Shown here: one piece after another, positions 45,701 through 54,932 of the stretch
Layout of the letters: each line of letters opens with the position of its first letter
Numbering within the stretch: the first letter of the stretch is position 1
From: a virus
IMG/VR virus record: IMGVR_UViG_3300030430_001633
Coordinates: 1 to 57,909 of that record
DNA length: 57,909 bases
Reading direction: 5' to 3' (one strand)
Notes under the pieces: model-generated
Told to the model about the DNA's origin: nothing
The model's database searches: none
Seen by the model: the letters and a program-made list of their open reading frames with translations, nothing else
Translations under genes and position numbers: made by a program

Positions 45701-45972
45701 TTAAACCCACGAGTAAAATCACTAATTAGCCCAAGATCTACACCTGTGTAATCTTCTGGTGTTTCGCCGATAAAGGTTTCATCTGTTTCTGCTTGCCCTG
45801 TCACGCGGCTAGGCAATACATCTGCAGAGACACCTATTTCTGCTTGAGCAGGGGTTACTCCAGGATCCAGGGTCGGGTCACGGGGGTCACTCAACATTAA
45901 GTTAGGAGCTTTGTTCCGTTGGTAATCTTGTTGACCTTGTTGTGTAGGAGGCCCTATTTTAATAGCTGACAT
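42751..45972 (-). CDS. Large internal virion (ejection) protein
   Basis: A 1073-residue protein, the largest in the window. A disordered N-terminus (to about 110) precedes Ala/Gly-rich helical segments, a long helical core (residues about 300-950) and a Pro-rich C-terminus (VVPDPQPFIYAPTPGITTPT and KPKPPRPPAG) ending with ETLFPNDPTSIAIAKRRAAG. Size, Ala/helix content and its place after the tail stabiliser and other internal proteins fit podovirus proteins that are ejected with DNA and span the host envelope (compare T7 gp16, P22 gp16). No lytic transglycosylase motif was noticed. Confidence 0.65.
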   Translation of the reverse strand: MSAIKIGPPTQQGQQDYQRNKAPNLMLSDPRDPTLDPGVTPAQAEIGVSADVLPSRVTGQAETDETFIGETPEDYTGVDLGLISDFTRGFNDLILYLPDAAINAVAGGLEAAGVVEEGTVDRNFLSRVFNSSDYESQRVIIPYLVHYGTGRFAGQAEQEGKLAAIARGAGQATAATVPVVGLQTRAAAIPATEVTRLGSKIPFLGTDVLAKGAVTPSASTTAQRVAETMIAPFRASPGTAVAAETALGAASGAGAEAETQLFGTNTGLGGLVPLAPAGIYYGAKKTPGAKFVSKGFSWAGSKIRGGIDDAKVLTGKVDPAEGAEGQAALAKLGDEVKEAAAFPEAQDNLRKAADIEATLGGYADAPITLSPAEATLDLPLLATQARMEGTGDAAFTRANNARKNNVLNAAQKFIDGELTGSPIDDAPLYVYNQARDAYEATYARINAEEDDITSSWALVTAADTGVYPKLSDRASIGDNIRTTIVDAQQSAKDDAAALAKKLKINDADPVGNRDATAGAQAAVRDALTTRAGKEAISYEGLPPLVRKFVEFKFKDGKMSFQDWKSFRDQVGSAIGVALAKGDNSSVRPLAILSEQLDNMATSYGRTNEKFEQFRLVYDKNVVAPFERSGVIRVTAKGPGSTGEQPQYYLPDEQVVKAFLSDTNTARQFMKLFADKPADMRAMKAVVLDQIRDTAYNYNKGVFNPDKINSYLNKNREVLSELGLLDDLLDTQKLIEDQVARQSELTARRRAIQGNTLIGAVGRAVGNESPDQLFKEALTNPAKMRQLREVASVATDSYTAEQGAQAFRAAITEKMLAKAPDALGSPTAFKQWMVKNEEVLDAAFDKSHVDNLYLIADAAERVLITGISRGKGVTDEDIISRFTGALGTTPAGISNRFIAVQEGRLGSKAMVGYIISRAIRQQSGVRSDALFREAMFDPNIAKLLTTEGGESVAPLGASEPNKRKINAFLFNIGVDYGEGITGEGATQELILEPQMPEQPVTETPPPPAPVVPDPQPFIYAPTPGITTPTPKPKPPRPPAGSTASVGIETLFPNDPTSIAIAKRRAAGQASAGIV

Positions 45973-45981
45973 TTAAACCCC

Positions 45982-48537
45982 CTAGAAAGTTATATCTTTA
46001 CCGATTTCCAACAGAACTGGTGAGCCATCTCCTGGAATCAAGCTCGGTGAAATACCTTGCCGCGCTGCTTCTTCAGGAGTCATCTCTATAAATAGCCCAT
46101 TAAGTTTGTCTTTACCACCAGCAGTTGCTGCTGTGATGGTGAGTGCTTCATACTGTCCAGGAGCCTCAAAAATGATTGGGTCATTTTTGCCGCCTGTTGG
46201 AATCTCACGCAAGATAGGTATCTTTTCTTGATCACTGATAATACCACGGGCAAACGTAAGTTCGTTCTGCAAAATACGCATAAGCTCTTGGAATCGCACA
46301 GTAGACATATCTGGGTTTTTGAAGAAACCTGCGGGGTCTTCGTTCAGAGCCGCAATGAGCTCTTGTTCCCTGACGGCGTACCTATCTGAAAGTGCCAAAG
46401 CACGAGCTAGGTTACGAGAGAACAACTCCATACGTCTCCTACCCCGCTCGGTAGCAGCAAACTCCACCATATTATCCCATGAGTCAGGAGCAACTGAACC
46501 AACCACATTAGAAGTCCATGCTTTAACCGTATTTAGCGGACCAACTGCATCTGGGATAGAACCAAGGACTTCATTAGCAGAGTTGAGGGCGTTGGAAATA
46601 GAAATAACTTTGTTTTGGTTAGTTCTTATCGTAGACTCTGGTAGTGTCGCGGCGGCTATTCCAGGATTATCAACTGTTTCAACCAATGGGTTACCAGAAA
46701 CCAAAGCCCCCTTAGCATCGCGGACGGCTGGTTCAAGGGCATATGCTGCACCACCAAACTGCACTCCGTTGACTTGAGAAACAAAGCTCTCCCCCGCACG
46801 AGGACCTGCTTTAACAGTTACTTTTATACGGCCTACAGAATCTGGAGCGGAAACTTCAAGCACATCGGCTTCGTTACCTTCAATAAATCCTTGCGGTGCT
46901 TTTATCGCATCTTTTGCTTCACCTGTTGGTGAATAATAGTAATTACCCCCAAGGAAAAATCCAGCAAATTGGTTGAAACCAGATTTAGAACCCCTAGCTG
47001 GGATTATGTTACCATCTGCATCTGTTGATGCGATATCAGGAATAAGTAGATTTACCTTTTTAGCTTTGGAAAAATCTATTTCCCCTGTGCCATGAGCAGC
47101 AGCAAACGCATCTTTACTGTACGGGGCATAACCCTCAGGCACATCAATTAATCTGCCATTGTTGCCATCAATATATTTAACGCCATCAGCGGTGCGTCTT
47201 ACACCGATAATGTCAACCTTTTTAGTCTTCGGGTCATATTTACCCCATGTTTCAGTAGCCGTCACACCGTACTGATTAGCGGCTGACCAGTTTCTTACAG
47301 CAGTATCATTTACAGCTTTTACTGCATCGCCTTCTAACTTCAAGCCATAATTCACAGCTTCTTTTTGTGCAGATAATATTGCGTTTTCAAGGGTTGCACT
47401 TGCTGCCGCTGCTCTACCAAGAGCTGCATTCGCTACATTAAGTTGAGCAGAACGCAGTGCATCATCACGGCTTACAGATTCTTTACGGGCTGCGAGTTTA
47501 ATCGCGCGGTCTTGTTCTGCCTTTGCAGCGGCGATTTTACTAAGGTCAGGCGCAACCTCACCAGCAGCATCAATCGCTGCCCCTAACAAGGGTTTATCTG
47601 ACCCAGCAATGCTTTGACCAGCTTTTACGAGAGCGAGATATGCTTGTGTCTTAGCTGCATCATCTGCATCAGAACCTAACAAATCTCGATACTCTTTTAA
47701 TATTTCATCAGATGTTTTAGTTTTAGGCAGGAAGGGAGCCAGTTCTTTCATACTTCCTTGAATATCTAAACCGGCACCTCCAGTCATTTGATCTAGATAT
47801 GGTTTCATAATCCCCATATAATCACTGGCGTACCCACGCACTCTATTTTGATCAATACTTTGTAGAGGAGGTAAACTTTGCCCACCAAGATTAGGCAGGG
47901 TCATTGTAATCGGTTGTCGATTAACATTGAGGTTTACTCCCGGAACAATATTTGGGCGTGTAACGAGAGTGTTTTCTGCCTGTGGGCCAGAGCCAAACTG
48001 CCTCTTTACGGGTGTCTCGCCAGCTTGCATACGCGCTATCGCCTCACCCATTCCCGGAGCTTGTACAGGTGAGGCTACATTAAAATTTCCGGCGGGAGAT
48101 CCACCTCCCATCATGGGCATGGCATCTGCTATGCCTCCAGAGGGTGATTCTTCGCGAACCATATCCATCATGGTAAAGGTTGGTTGTACAAGGGCCAAGA
48201 CTGATTCAGGTGTTTTCTTAGCATCTGCTTGGCCTACAAACTCAGCCAGCTCACTGTAGCGTTCTTGTATACTGGCATCATCACCGCGCATGGCATTGAT
48301 TACTTCTTCTGTCGACTCTGCTGAGTCTATTTGGTTAAGCATATCTTGCATCCCGCCAGCCATCGCAGCAAAGCCAGCCTCGGCGGTCTGTTGCTCTGTG
48401 GCTGGGTCTACCAACCCAGAAGTAATTCCTGTCCCTACAGAAGTAGGGGGAGCCATAGGCTGTTGCATCATAGGCGGTTGTGCTTGCACCGCACCACCAT
48501 TTGCAAACATCCTCCTCTGCAATACGCGATTATACAT
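45982..48537 (-). CDS. Internal virion (ejection) protein 2
   Basis: An 851-residue protein. The N-terminus MYNRVLQRRMFANGGAVQAQ and Gln/Met/Pro-rich first 80 residues lead to a helical domain (about 220-430: DQMTGGAGLDIQGSMKELAP, KAEQDRAIKLAARKESVSRD) and a beta-rich middle. Near the C-terminus, RRRMELFSRNLARALALSDR and KNPDMSTVRFQELMRILQNE are helical. It lies between two other large virion proteins and overlaps the upstream gene by one base. Likely ejected with DNA; no enzyme motif seen. Confidence 0.6.
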   Translation of the reverse strand: MYNRVLQRRMFANGGAVQAQPPMMQQPMAPPTSVGTGITSGLVDPATEQQTAEAGFAAMAGGMQDMLNQIDSAESTEEVINAMRGDDASIQERYSELAEFVGQADAKKTPESVLALVQPTFTMMDMVREESPSGGIADAMPMMGGGSPAGNFNVASPVQAPGMGEAIARMQAGETPVKRQFGSGPQAENTLVTRPNIVPGVNLNVNRQPITMTLPNLGGQSLPPLQSIDQNRVRGYASDYMGIMKPYLDQMTGGAGLDIQGSMKELAPFLPKTKTSDEILKEYRDLLGSDADDAAKTQAYLALVKAGQSIAGSDKPLLGAAIDAAGEVAPDLSKIAAAKAEQDRAIKLAARKESVSRDDALRSAQLNVANAALGRAAAASATLENAILSAQKEAVNYGLKLEGDAVKAVNDTAVRNWSAANQYGVTATETWGKYDPKTKKVDIIGVRRTADGVKYIDGNNGRLIDVPEGYAPYSKDAFAAAHGTGEIDFSKAKKVNLLIPDIASTDADGNIIPARGSKSGFNQFAGFFLGGNYYYSPTGEAKDAIKAPQGFIEGNEADVLEVSAPDSVGRIKVTVKAGPRAGESFVSQVNGVQFGGAAYALEPAVRDAKGALVSGNPLVETVDNPGIAAATLPESTIRTNQNKVISISNALNSANEVLGSIPDAVGPLNTVKAWTSNVVGSVAPDSWDNMVEFAATERGRRRMELFSRNLARALALSDRYAVREQELIAALNEDPAGFFKNPDMSTVRFQELMRILQNELTFARGIISDQEKIPILREIPTGGKNDPIIFEAPGQYEALTITAATAGGKDKLNGLFIEMTPEEAARQGISPSLIPGDGSPVLLEIGKDITF

Positions 48538-49601
48538 TATATCAACCCCGTTTTATTTGCTGCGCCATACAAACCTAATCCTGTTGCTGCACCACCAACA
48601 ATTTGATTTAACAAGCTCGGATTAGCTGTAGCAGACTGAGTAATAGTTTGTTGAGTAGTCGGCGCACCACGCAAGATATCACTATAAAAACCGAGCCGTT
48701 GATAAGGCTCGAAAATTCTTTGCATTTGCGTTTGTCTTCCTGCCTCGAGCTGAGCTTGATTGATTTGCCTTTGTTGTTCACCCAGAGTAGCAAGCCTATT
48801 AATATCCTCGCCCCTCAACTTAGAACCTAACTCACCCAGAGCTGCTTGCTGCACCCCTAATGAGCCAATACCCTGACCTAATTGTCCTAATGAAGCACCT
48901 AACTGACCTGCTGAAACACCTGCTTGCCTGAGGGCATCCTGTTGAGTTAACCCTAATTGACCAAGGGTTTGTCCTGCTTGCATTTGCCTAGCTTGTTGAT
49001 TACTAAAATCAGCTCTAGCAGCTTGTTGGGCTTGTAAAAAATTATCTGCTTGGGCTTTTGCTAAGGCACTAGCACGGTTTCTATCTATTTCTCTTGCCGC
49101 TATTTCTGCTCTACTACCACCAAAAGCTCCTGCGCCTACAGCTTGCCCCGCTGCTTGACGCTGCTGGATATCATAAGCACGGTTAATTTCATCAGCAACT
49201 GCTTGCTGGTATGGATTCATATAAGCAGCAGCACCTGTGGTTGGGTCAAAAGCCTGAGCTGAACTTTCAACCATTCTTCGTGCCGCTGCTGTAGGGTCTT
49301 GTCCTGCGGCAGCGTAAATGTTACTCAACCCTGCTTGGATAGCTCCTTGGCCTGTACCAAAAGCGCCTAGACCTGTGCCAATAGTCCCAGCAGCTTGATC
49401 AATAAATGGTTGAAAACTACCAACCCCTCGCTGAGCTAATTGCTGAGCTCTTTGTCCTAATTGTTCTGTACCCGCCGCCGTTATATTAGGTAATCCACCC
49501 GTCGGAGGTCTCGCTACTAAATCTTTGGCTTGTTTCATTAAGCCAAGTTTATAAGCCTCTATTTCGGGGGCTTCTCTTTGAATAATGGTTTCTGTAGCCA
49601 T
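48537..49601 (-). CDS. Internal virion protein, Ala/Gln-rich
   Basis: A 354-residue, Ala/Gln/Gly-rich helical protein. Repeated motifs of the type L-G-Q-L-G and A-G-x-Q occur through residues 190-270 (GQTLGQLGLTQQDALRQAGV; LGASLGQLGQGIGSLGVQQA), suggesting a long helical bundle. The C-terminus has a hydrophobic glycine-rich segment (IVGGAATGLGLYGAAN) that could insert into membrane. Composition and position are like small ejection proteins (T7 gp14, P22 gp7 type). It shares a base with the genes on both sides. Confidence 0.62.
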   Translation of the reverse strand: MATETIIQREAPEIEAYKLGLMKQAKDLVARPPTGGLPNITAAGTEQLGQRAQQLAQRGVGSFQPFIDQAAGTIGTGLGAFGTGQGAIQAGLSNIYAAAGQDPTAAARRMVESSAQAFDPTTGAAAYMNPYQQAVADEINRAYDIQQRQAAGQAVGAGAFGGSRAEIAAREIDRNRASALAKAQADNFLQAQQAARADFSNQQARQMQAGQTLGQLGLTQQDALRQAGVSAGQLGASLGQLGQGIGSLGVQQAALGELGSKLRGEDINRLATLGEQQRQINQAQLEAGRQTQMQRIFEPYQRLGFYSDILRGAPTTQQTITQSATANPSLLNQIVGGAATGLGLYGAANKTGLI

Positions 49602-51079
49602 TACGCCCTCCGCTCAAAATCACGCATCATAGCGTACATTCGTTTAGCACCCTCTTTCCTATCACCACCTCCAGCACCGCGCACAGCAGCAGCATTCATC
49701 ACAAACTCACCATCACTCAACAGAGCGGGTATTGAATCACTGGTTGGTGTTCCGGGACCAACTATTTCGCCGCCTTGTGCAACAGTTGCAATATCTCCAA
49801 CAACAGGCAAAGTTGTGACAGGTTGGTCCCGATAATAGGGGTTATTCCCATAAAATTCTTCTGGGTCAAAAAAGGCCTCTGGGAACATTTGTTGATATTC
49901 TTCTGATGTATAACCAGTAGTATCATCAAGCCCATCGCCATCACTATCTGTAAATATTCCTAAGATAGCACCACCTGTAGCTGCATCAGCAGCAACCGCA
50001 CCCGCTGTGCCGAGTGCCGTGGCTGGACCAAATTTTTCTATAAAGCTAGGTGCGAGGTTTGCTCTGGCTGCTTTAGTAGCATCCGCAACAATCGCTGTTG
50101 TATCAATAGTTGGGGCGGGTAATCCTGCTGCCTCTAATGCACTTTTTGTTGCTTCTGCCGCTGCAATATCGCCTTGAGCTATTCTTGCTGCCTCTTGACC
50201 TACCGCTTCAGCGGAAGGTTGGATACTTGGTCTATTAGGACTAAAAGTCTCTGTAAATTTATCTTTTGCTTTTTCAAACAGGCTGCGCTCATCACCGACC
50301 CTGTCACTCAGGTTCTGTGAATCAGGGAACTCTATCTTTTCGCCTGTGAAATCTATGCCAGTTCCTCCCGCTTGTTGAGCTGCTTGCGTTCTAAGAGCTG
50401 CGAGTTGCGCCTGACCAGCTTGGCTCAATGGGTTTACAGGAGTGACCGCTTGTTTAAAGCTAAATGTACCTAGTCCTTGACTTGGGGCAGCGCGGCTTCC
50501 AAAGAAGCTGCCACTACCAAAACCCTCAGTGCCTCCAAACGCTAAATTACCTAACCCAGCCAAACCACCTGTAATCACTGCATTTCTAGCGGCTGTTTTA
50601 AAATCTTGCCCTGCTATTAGACCACCGGCCAAACTACCGATGCCTGTAGCAAAAGCCAGAGGCATTGCAGGGAGCAGGAACGGTGCCACAATGGGCAGTA
50701 CAATCGGGGCAATCTTTTTAGCTACTTTAGCTACTTTTTTGACTGCTTTTTTTACTTTCTTAAATATTTTTTTAAAGAAAAACTCTGCTTGCCCTGTAAT
50801 CGGGTTGATGCTGTTTAGTTCGTTACCAACGATGTAACGCTCTGGCTCAATACCCATCTCTTCCATCTGGGCAAACAGCATATCTTTAAGGCGTGGATTA
50901 TTTTCCAACACCTCCATAGGCACCATTGTTTCGCCTTCAGCGGCATGAACAATGTAAGTATCACCATTGCGTCCAAACTCAGCGAGCAGGTTTGCAGCGT
51001 GTTCATATTCTTGGATCCCGCCTTCAGGAACCAAGGGTAGCTCTTGAACTTCATAACCGAGTGCTGCAATACCTTGCAT
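49601..51079 (-). CDS. Virion structural/ejection-module protein with Ca-binding-like motif
   Basis: A 492-residue protein. The N-terminal region (IVHAAEGETMVPMEVLENNP, MEEMGIEPERYIVGNELNSI) is a conserved domain found in marine phage structural proteins. It is followed by a poly-Lys amphipathic stretch (FFKKIFKKVKKAVKKVAKVA), a hydrophobic segment of about 25 residues (IVLPIVAPFLLPAMPLAFAT), a Gly-rich region and, near residue 375, FTDSDGDGLDDTTGYTSEEY, a calcium-loop-like D-x-D-x-D-G repeat. The Lys stretch and hydrophobic segment could insert into the host membrane during DNA entry. Confidence 0.6.
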   Translation of the reverse strand: MQGIAALGYEVQELPLVPEGGIQEYEHAANLLAEFGRNGDTYIVHAAEGETMVPMEVLENNPRLKDMLFAQMEEMGIEPERYIVGNELNSINPITGQAEFFFKKIFKKVKKAVKKVAKVAKKIAPIVLPIVAPFLLPAMPLAFATGIGSLAGGLIAGQDFKTAARNAVITGGLAGLGNLAFGGTEGFGSGSFFGSRAAPSQGLGTFSFKQAVTPVNPLSQAGQAQLAALRTQAAQQAGGTGIDFTGEKIEFPDSQNLSDRVGDERSLFEKAKDKFTETFSPNRPSIQPSAEAVGQEAARIAQGDIAAAEATKSALEAAGLPAPTIDTTAIVADATKAARANLAPSFIEKFGPATALGTAGAVAADAATGGAILGIFTDSDGDGLDDTTGYTSEEYQQMFPEAFFDPEEFYGNNPYYRDQPVTTLPVVGDIATVAQGGEIVGPGTPTSDSIPALLSDGEFVMNAAAVRGAGGGDRKEGAKRMYAMMRDFERRA

Positions 51080-51165
51080 CTTAGTTTCTCCACAAGTTAG
51101 ATGCAGGGTAGCAATGCCTGAGATTTGCTATTTGCATCATAAACATAATTCTATCTTGGCGCAAC

Positions 51166-51453
51166 TTATGAAACACTTATCGTCACCGTGCCTACCGCAC
51201 CTGTCGCTTGAACACTTCCTGAATAAAAATCTTCAGCAACAATTACTTTTATAAACCCACCATCAGCTATAAAAAAATCACCACGTTCTAGAGCATTCGC
51301 AGCACCAGAACCTGGAATCCCTTGAAAATTAATCTTAGCATCGCGTACTTCATCTATCAAAAACTCTAGTGCTCTTGCTAATTGGTTTATGTAAACCTGA
51401 TCATATTGATTAGGCGCAACTGGTAAGATAGGCCGTACGACTTTTTTTGTCAT
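51166..51453 (-). CDS. Small structural protein between tail and ejection genes
   Basis: A 95-residue protein. The first half is helical with YDQVYINQLARALEFLIDEV, a recurring motif in small marine phage proteins. The second half is beta-rich and ends VQATGAVGTVTISVS, nearly the same as the end of the zinc-ribbon protein at 3355-3669. It overlaps the tail stabiliser gene by 4 bases. Probably virion-associated. Confidence 0.58.
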   Translation of the reverse strand: MTKKVVRPILPVAPNQYDQVYINQLARALEFLIDEVRDAKINFQGIPGSGAANALERGDFFIADGGFIKVIVAEDFYSGSVQATGAVGTVTISVS

Positions 51454-53318
51454 CGCCTACCATCCGGCCTCGCGTCTAGTCTAGGTGCTCCTAGTCGCCA
51501 TTTTACACCAGTGGCAGTGTTTTCTATTTTAATTGCCATTTGTCGACCACGGGCGCGTAAATCTATTTGATCTGTATATTGCTCAACTGGAGATGTAGCA
51601 GTGCGCGTAGCAGACCCTGAAGGAGATTCTGTAAAAGCGTCACCACCAAAATCACGACTCCTAACAGTGAACACCGCTGCTGGATTAGAAGCAGTTGATC
51701 CGTTAAATGTAAGATCGGGTAGAATACGGTTTACCAGCATAAATTGTTGCCCATCACCAATATCAAAGTCAGATGATTGAACAAACGCATTTACAGCCAC
51801 AGTGCTGTCACCACTTCTGTCATCTAAACCATCCTCATGATTTAGTAGATACCCATCTGTAGTTGTAGCTTGTGGGAAACTACGCAGTCCTGAAGCTCGA
51901 TCATTCCATGTAGTGCGAACCAAATTTCCGTAGTACCAAATCTGCTGCCCATAATTATAAATTACATAGCGGTCAATCTCAGTAGACCCTGATGAACAGT
52001 AAAACCACCAGATCTCAGTTTGGCTACCAATAGAACCAGCGTGAAATTTAAACGATTGCTGATTATTCATATCATTAAAAACATAATCACGAACACTGCA
52101 AGGCAGTGTTTGTATGCGACCATCGTAAACATAGAAATTTTCTTGGCCCATCCAGAACACAACATCATTTACTGCAATCGCTGTATTTGGGCCAGATATG
52201 CGGATGTTATCGCCAAGTAAAGATACTCCAAAAGTAAACGGAGCGCCTAAAAATTGCATGGAGTATAGCGATTGGTCTGTAAACACCAGTATTTGTCTAC
52301 TGGTTTGCACCGCAGTAATAATCTCACTGCCTTTAGATAAACGAATATCACCTGCTGTATTAGTTGCCGTGGGTGTAAAATCGGTTAAAGATTCTTGACT
52401 ACCAAAACGTATGAGGAGTGGATCTTGTGTATTAGTACCGATTATATTTGCACCAAATGCAATTACATGACGGTCAACGTCAGATACCAAAACTTTACGA
52501 GCGATTGTGGGTGTGTCACTTGCACCCGCTAAAGAAGAAAGTTCTACTGCTCTGGTGCTTACTCCATTTGTAGCATCCCAGTAGTAAATAGAACCATTCA
52601 TTACATTGAAAATTAAATCTTCGCCAAAATTATCCACTGCCCATAGCCGTAGTGTAATGCCCGACAACGCACCAGATGCAGAGCCCCATTCAAAACGACC
52701 CCATGTTCCCGCGCTCCAGCCTGATCCAAGAACAGTAGTATTAATACCTACGTTAATTTGAAAAGCTGCTGTTCCAGATGAGCCGCCGCCTGCTGTGCTA
52801 CCTGATGAGGCCGAGCCACCAGTATCTACTGTAAAAGTAGTGGTGCTAGGGACTGATGCTATAGTTTGTTCTTTATTAAGTTGAGCGGTAGTAATACCGT
52901 CTGTTGCAGTCAGGTTAGCTAGAGTAACGAAGTCACCCGCCTCTGCCCCATGTGCAGCTTGTGTGGTGATAGTTACCACACCACTCCCTGCCCCTCCAGT
53001 TGTATTTACTGGGTTACTTCCTAAACTGACAGTAGAGCGGATAGGTGTAATATCGTTAAATACACCTGCATCTTCCAAAAACACTTTTTTCTCAGTGCCT
53101 ACAAACAATAAGTTCTGAGATGCGAGTGTAACAAAATCAAATACCTTACGAGCGGTGCCAGTAAACTGGTTGTTAGATACCCTTGCCCAACCGCCTATGC
53201 GTTCAACATAACCATTACGAAACCGGATTTTATCACCATCAAACCAGCCGCCTTCATTAGAGTAGTTTGTTCCCTCCCTATTTATTCCGGGTTTAAATTG
53301 CAATTTGCTGAGAGGCAA
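51450..53318 (-). CDS. Tail needle-side stabilisation protein, P22 gp10-like
   Basis: A 622-residue beta-rich protein. The N-terminus (KLQFKPGINREGTNYSNEGG, WFDGDKIRFRNGYVERIGGW) is the typical opening of podovirus packaged-DNA stabilisation and tail-nozzle-type proteins of the P22 gp10/T7 gp12 class. Repeated beta-propeller-like strands follow (ILVFTDQSLYSMQFLGAPFT; AVNDVVFWMGQENFYVYDGR). An Ig-like Gly/Ser-rich insert lies near residues 105-175 (NPVNTTGGAGSGVVTITTQA). It ends with a Pro/Arg tail. It closes the channel below the adaptor rings and carries the fibres. Confidence 0.7.
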   Translation of the reverse strand: MPLSKLQFKPGINREGTNYSNEGGWFDGDKIRFRNGYVERIGGWARVSNNQFTGTARKVFDFVTLASQNLLFVGTEKKVFLEDAGVFNDITPIRSTVSLGSNPVNTTGGAGSGVVTITTQAAHGAEAGDFVTLANLTATDGITTAQLNKEQTIASVPSTTTFTVDTGGSASSGSTAGGGSSGTAAFQINVGINTTVLGSGWSAGTWGRFEWGSASGALSGITLRLWAVDNFGEDLIFNVMNGSIYYWDATNGVSTRAVELSSLAGASDTPTIARKVLVSDVDRHVIAFGANIIGTNTQDPLLIRFGSQESLTDFTPTATNTAGDIRLSKGSEIITAVQTSRQILVFTDQSLYSMQFLGAPFTFGVSLLGDNIRISGPNTAIAVNDVVFWMGQENFYVYDGRIQTLPCSVRDYVFNDMNNQQSFKFHAGSIGSQTEIWWFYCSSGSTEIDRYVIYNYGQQIWYYGNLVRTTWNDRASGLRSFPQATTTDGYLLNHEDGLDDRSGDSTVAVNAFVQSSDFDIGDGQQFMLVNRILPDLTFNGSTASNPAAVFTVRSRDFGGDAFTESPSGSATRTATSPVEQYTDQIDLRARGRQMAIKIENTATGVKWRLGAPRLDARPDGRR

Positions 53319-53327
53319 AACAGACTC

Positions 53328-54917
53328 CTATCCTTCCAATGCCGTCACACGAGCCTCAAGAGATTCAATCTTGGCAACGGCCTCTTTTAGAGCAGCGGTC
53401 AACAGAGGAACCAGCTTGCTATGGTCTATTCCTTGCATGATAGGAATTGTATTACCATCATCATCCAGCTTGTTATCACCAACCTTTACCCCATCAGGTA
53501 GTTTTTCTTCCTTCCCCCAAATAGCGACCTCATCCTTCACACCACTGATTGCTTCTGGAACGATGCTAGATACTTCATGTGCCAAGAAGCCATCGACGGT
53601 GGTATCGGGGCTTACAATAAAATTGAACCTTTTCGGTGCCAGTGCCTTCACACGGTCAATGGCTCCTGTCATATCAGCTACGTTTTCTTTTAACCGATAG
53701 TCTGAAGATGTGTTGAAAGCTGTTGCACTGTCGTTACTTTGTATAGAACCTACACGACTTGTGCCGGTGCCAACAAAAAAGTCAATCATGCGTCTAGTGC
53801 CGCTTGTGGTTCCATTAACAACACAGAAAGGTGAGTTGTTTGCTCCTCCTGCGTGTCGTGTGAACAAGCCGCCATCGGAATAATTTCCCCCCGTGGTATC
53901 ACCAACCATTACTTGGCCGCCACTAGCCACACGCATCCTTTCTACTCCTGACGACATAAACGCTAAGGTTGTGCTTCCAGCTTCAGTGCCAAAAGTGCCT
54001 ACATTGCTTCCATCTGTTTTGAAGGTGAAATTAGTTGCAACGCCGTCAGTAAAAGTAACTAATGTTCCTGTTGCACCATTGTTCAATTCTAATTTTCTTG
54101 ATGGTGATGAAGTTCCAATGCCTACGTTGCCACTGCTGTCCAAAACCATTTTAGCATCAGCAGAAAGACTAGCCTGTGAATTTGCATCAAATGCAAACAC
54201 TAACTTGTTTTCAGAATCATCAACACCAATTGCATAATAGTTACCGCCAGATTGACTTCCGCTCTGATAATTGTGGGCAAAACAAATCTGATGGTCTGCT
54301 GAAGTGCCATTACGATCCAGAATAATTATACCATCAGATGTGGTGTCTTGGATGTGCAGCTTCTTCTTTGGTGTGCCAGTTCCTATGCCAATAAAATCGT
54401 CTGAACCCTGCACAAAAAGTGCATTGGCATTGCCGTTGCCCTCGACACGGAAGTCGAGGTCTATGCTACCATTATTAAAAACTGTCTCTGATACCAAAAA
54501 ATCTGCTCTACTAACAAGAGAGCCAGCATTCATAGCTTTTATTTGTAATGCAGAACTTTCAGTTCCGTTAGAAGCATCTCCGATTTGAGTTGAAATGGAG
54601 GCAAATGTAGTTTCGTTCCCGCCGTCATCATCAGCAATAAATTTAATAGAACCAAGAAGGTCAGAGTCAGCAGGACTACCAGAGTCTCTTACCAAATCTA
54701 AAACAGGCCCAACACTTGCATCTGCATCTGTCGATGTCAGTGTTAATTGCGCGGTATTGTCAGAGGTAGTGATTGTTGCGCCAGCAGATGATGTGATTGC
54801 ACCAGTGACATCTAGCGTACCCGCTGCCGTTGCGTTGCCCGTGAGTGCGGTGGTGCCTGTAGCAGTGAGATCCGATATGGTCGTAATGGTTTTTGGTTCT
54901 TTACCTATGTATGGCAT
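53328..54917 (-). CDS. Tail fibre with intramolecular chaperone (peptidase S74)
   Basis: A 529-residue fibre. The N-terminus MPYIGKEPKTITTIS is the attachment part shared with the gene at 55192-56505. The shaft (20-400) holds beta-helix-like repeats and the common GNVGIGTSSPSRKLE motif. The C-terminal 120 residues (SSDYRLKENVADMTGAIDRV, then PKRFNFIVSPDTTVDGFLAH and EVSSIVPEAISGVKDE) match the endosialidase/S74 chaperone, with the Ser of the Ser-Asp-Tyr-Arg-Leu-Lys motif as self-cleavage site. It folds the trimer and is then removed. A coiled coil ends it (LKEAVAKIESLEARVTALEG). Confidence 0.85.
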   Translation of the reverse strand: MPYIGKEPKTITTISDLTATGTTALTGNATAAGTLDVTGAITSSAGATITTSDNTAQLTLTSTDADASVGPVLDLVRDSGSPADSDLLGSIKFIADDDGGNETTFASISTQIGDASNGTESSALQIKAMNAGSLVSRADFLVSETVFNNGSIDLDFRVEGNGNANALFVQGSDDFIGIGTGTPKKKLHIQDTTSDGIIILDRNGTSADHQICFAHNYQSGSQSGGNYYAIGVDDSENKLVFAFDANSQASLSADAKMVLDSSGNVGIGTSSPSRKLELNNGATGTLVTFTDGVATNFTFKTDGSNVGTFGTEAGSTTLAFMSSGVERMRVASGGQVMVGDTTGGNYSDGGLFTRHAGGANNSPFCVVNGTTSGTRRMIDFFVGTGTSRVGSIQSNDSATAFNTSSDYRLKENVADMTGAIDRVKALAPKRFNFIVSPDTTVDGFLAHEVSSIVPEAISGVKDEVAIWGKEEKLPDGVKVGDNKLDDDGNTIPIMQGIDHSKLVPLLTAALKEAVAKIESLEARVTALEG

Positions 54918-54932
54918 ACTCGTTCTCCTATA

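Noticed and set aside
46700-46745. Third copy of the GCGGACGG core of the bipartite element inside the gene at 45982-48537
   Set aside because: Only eight bases match, it is inside a coding sequence and the second block is missing; probably chance.
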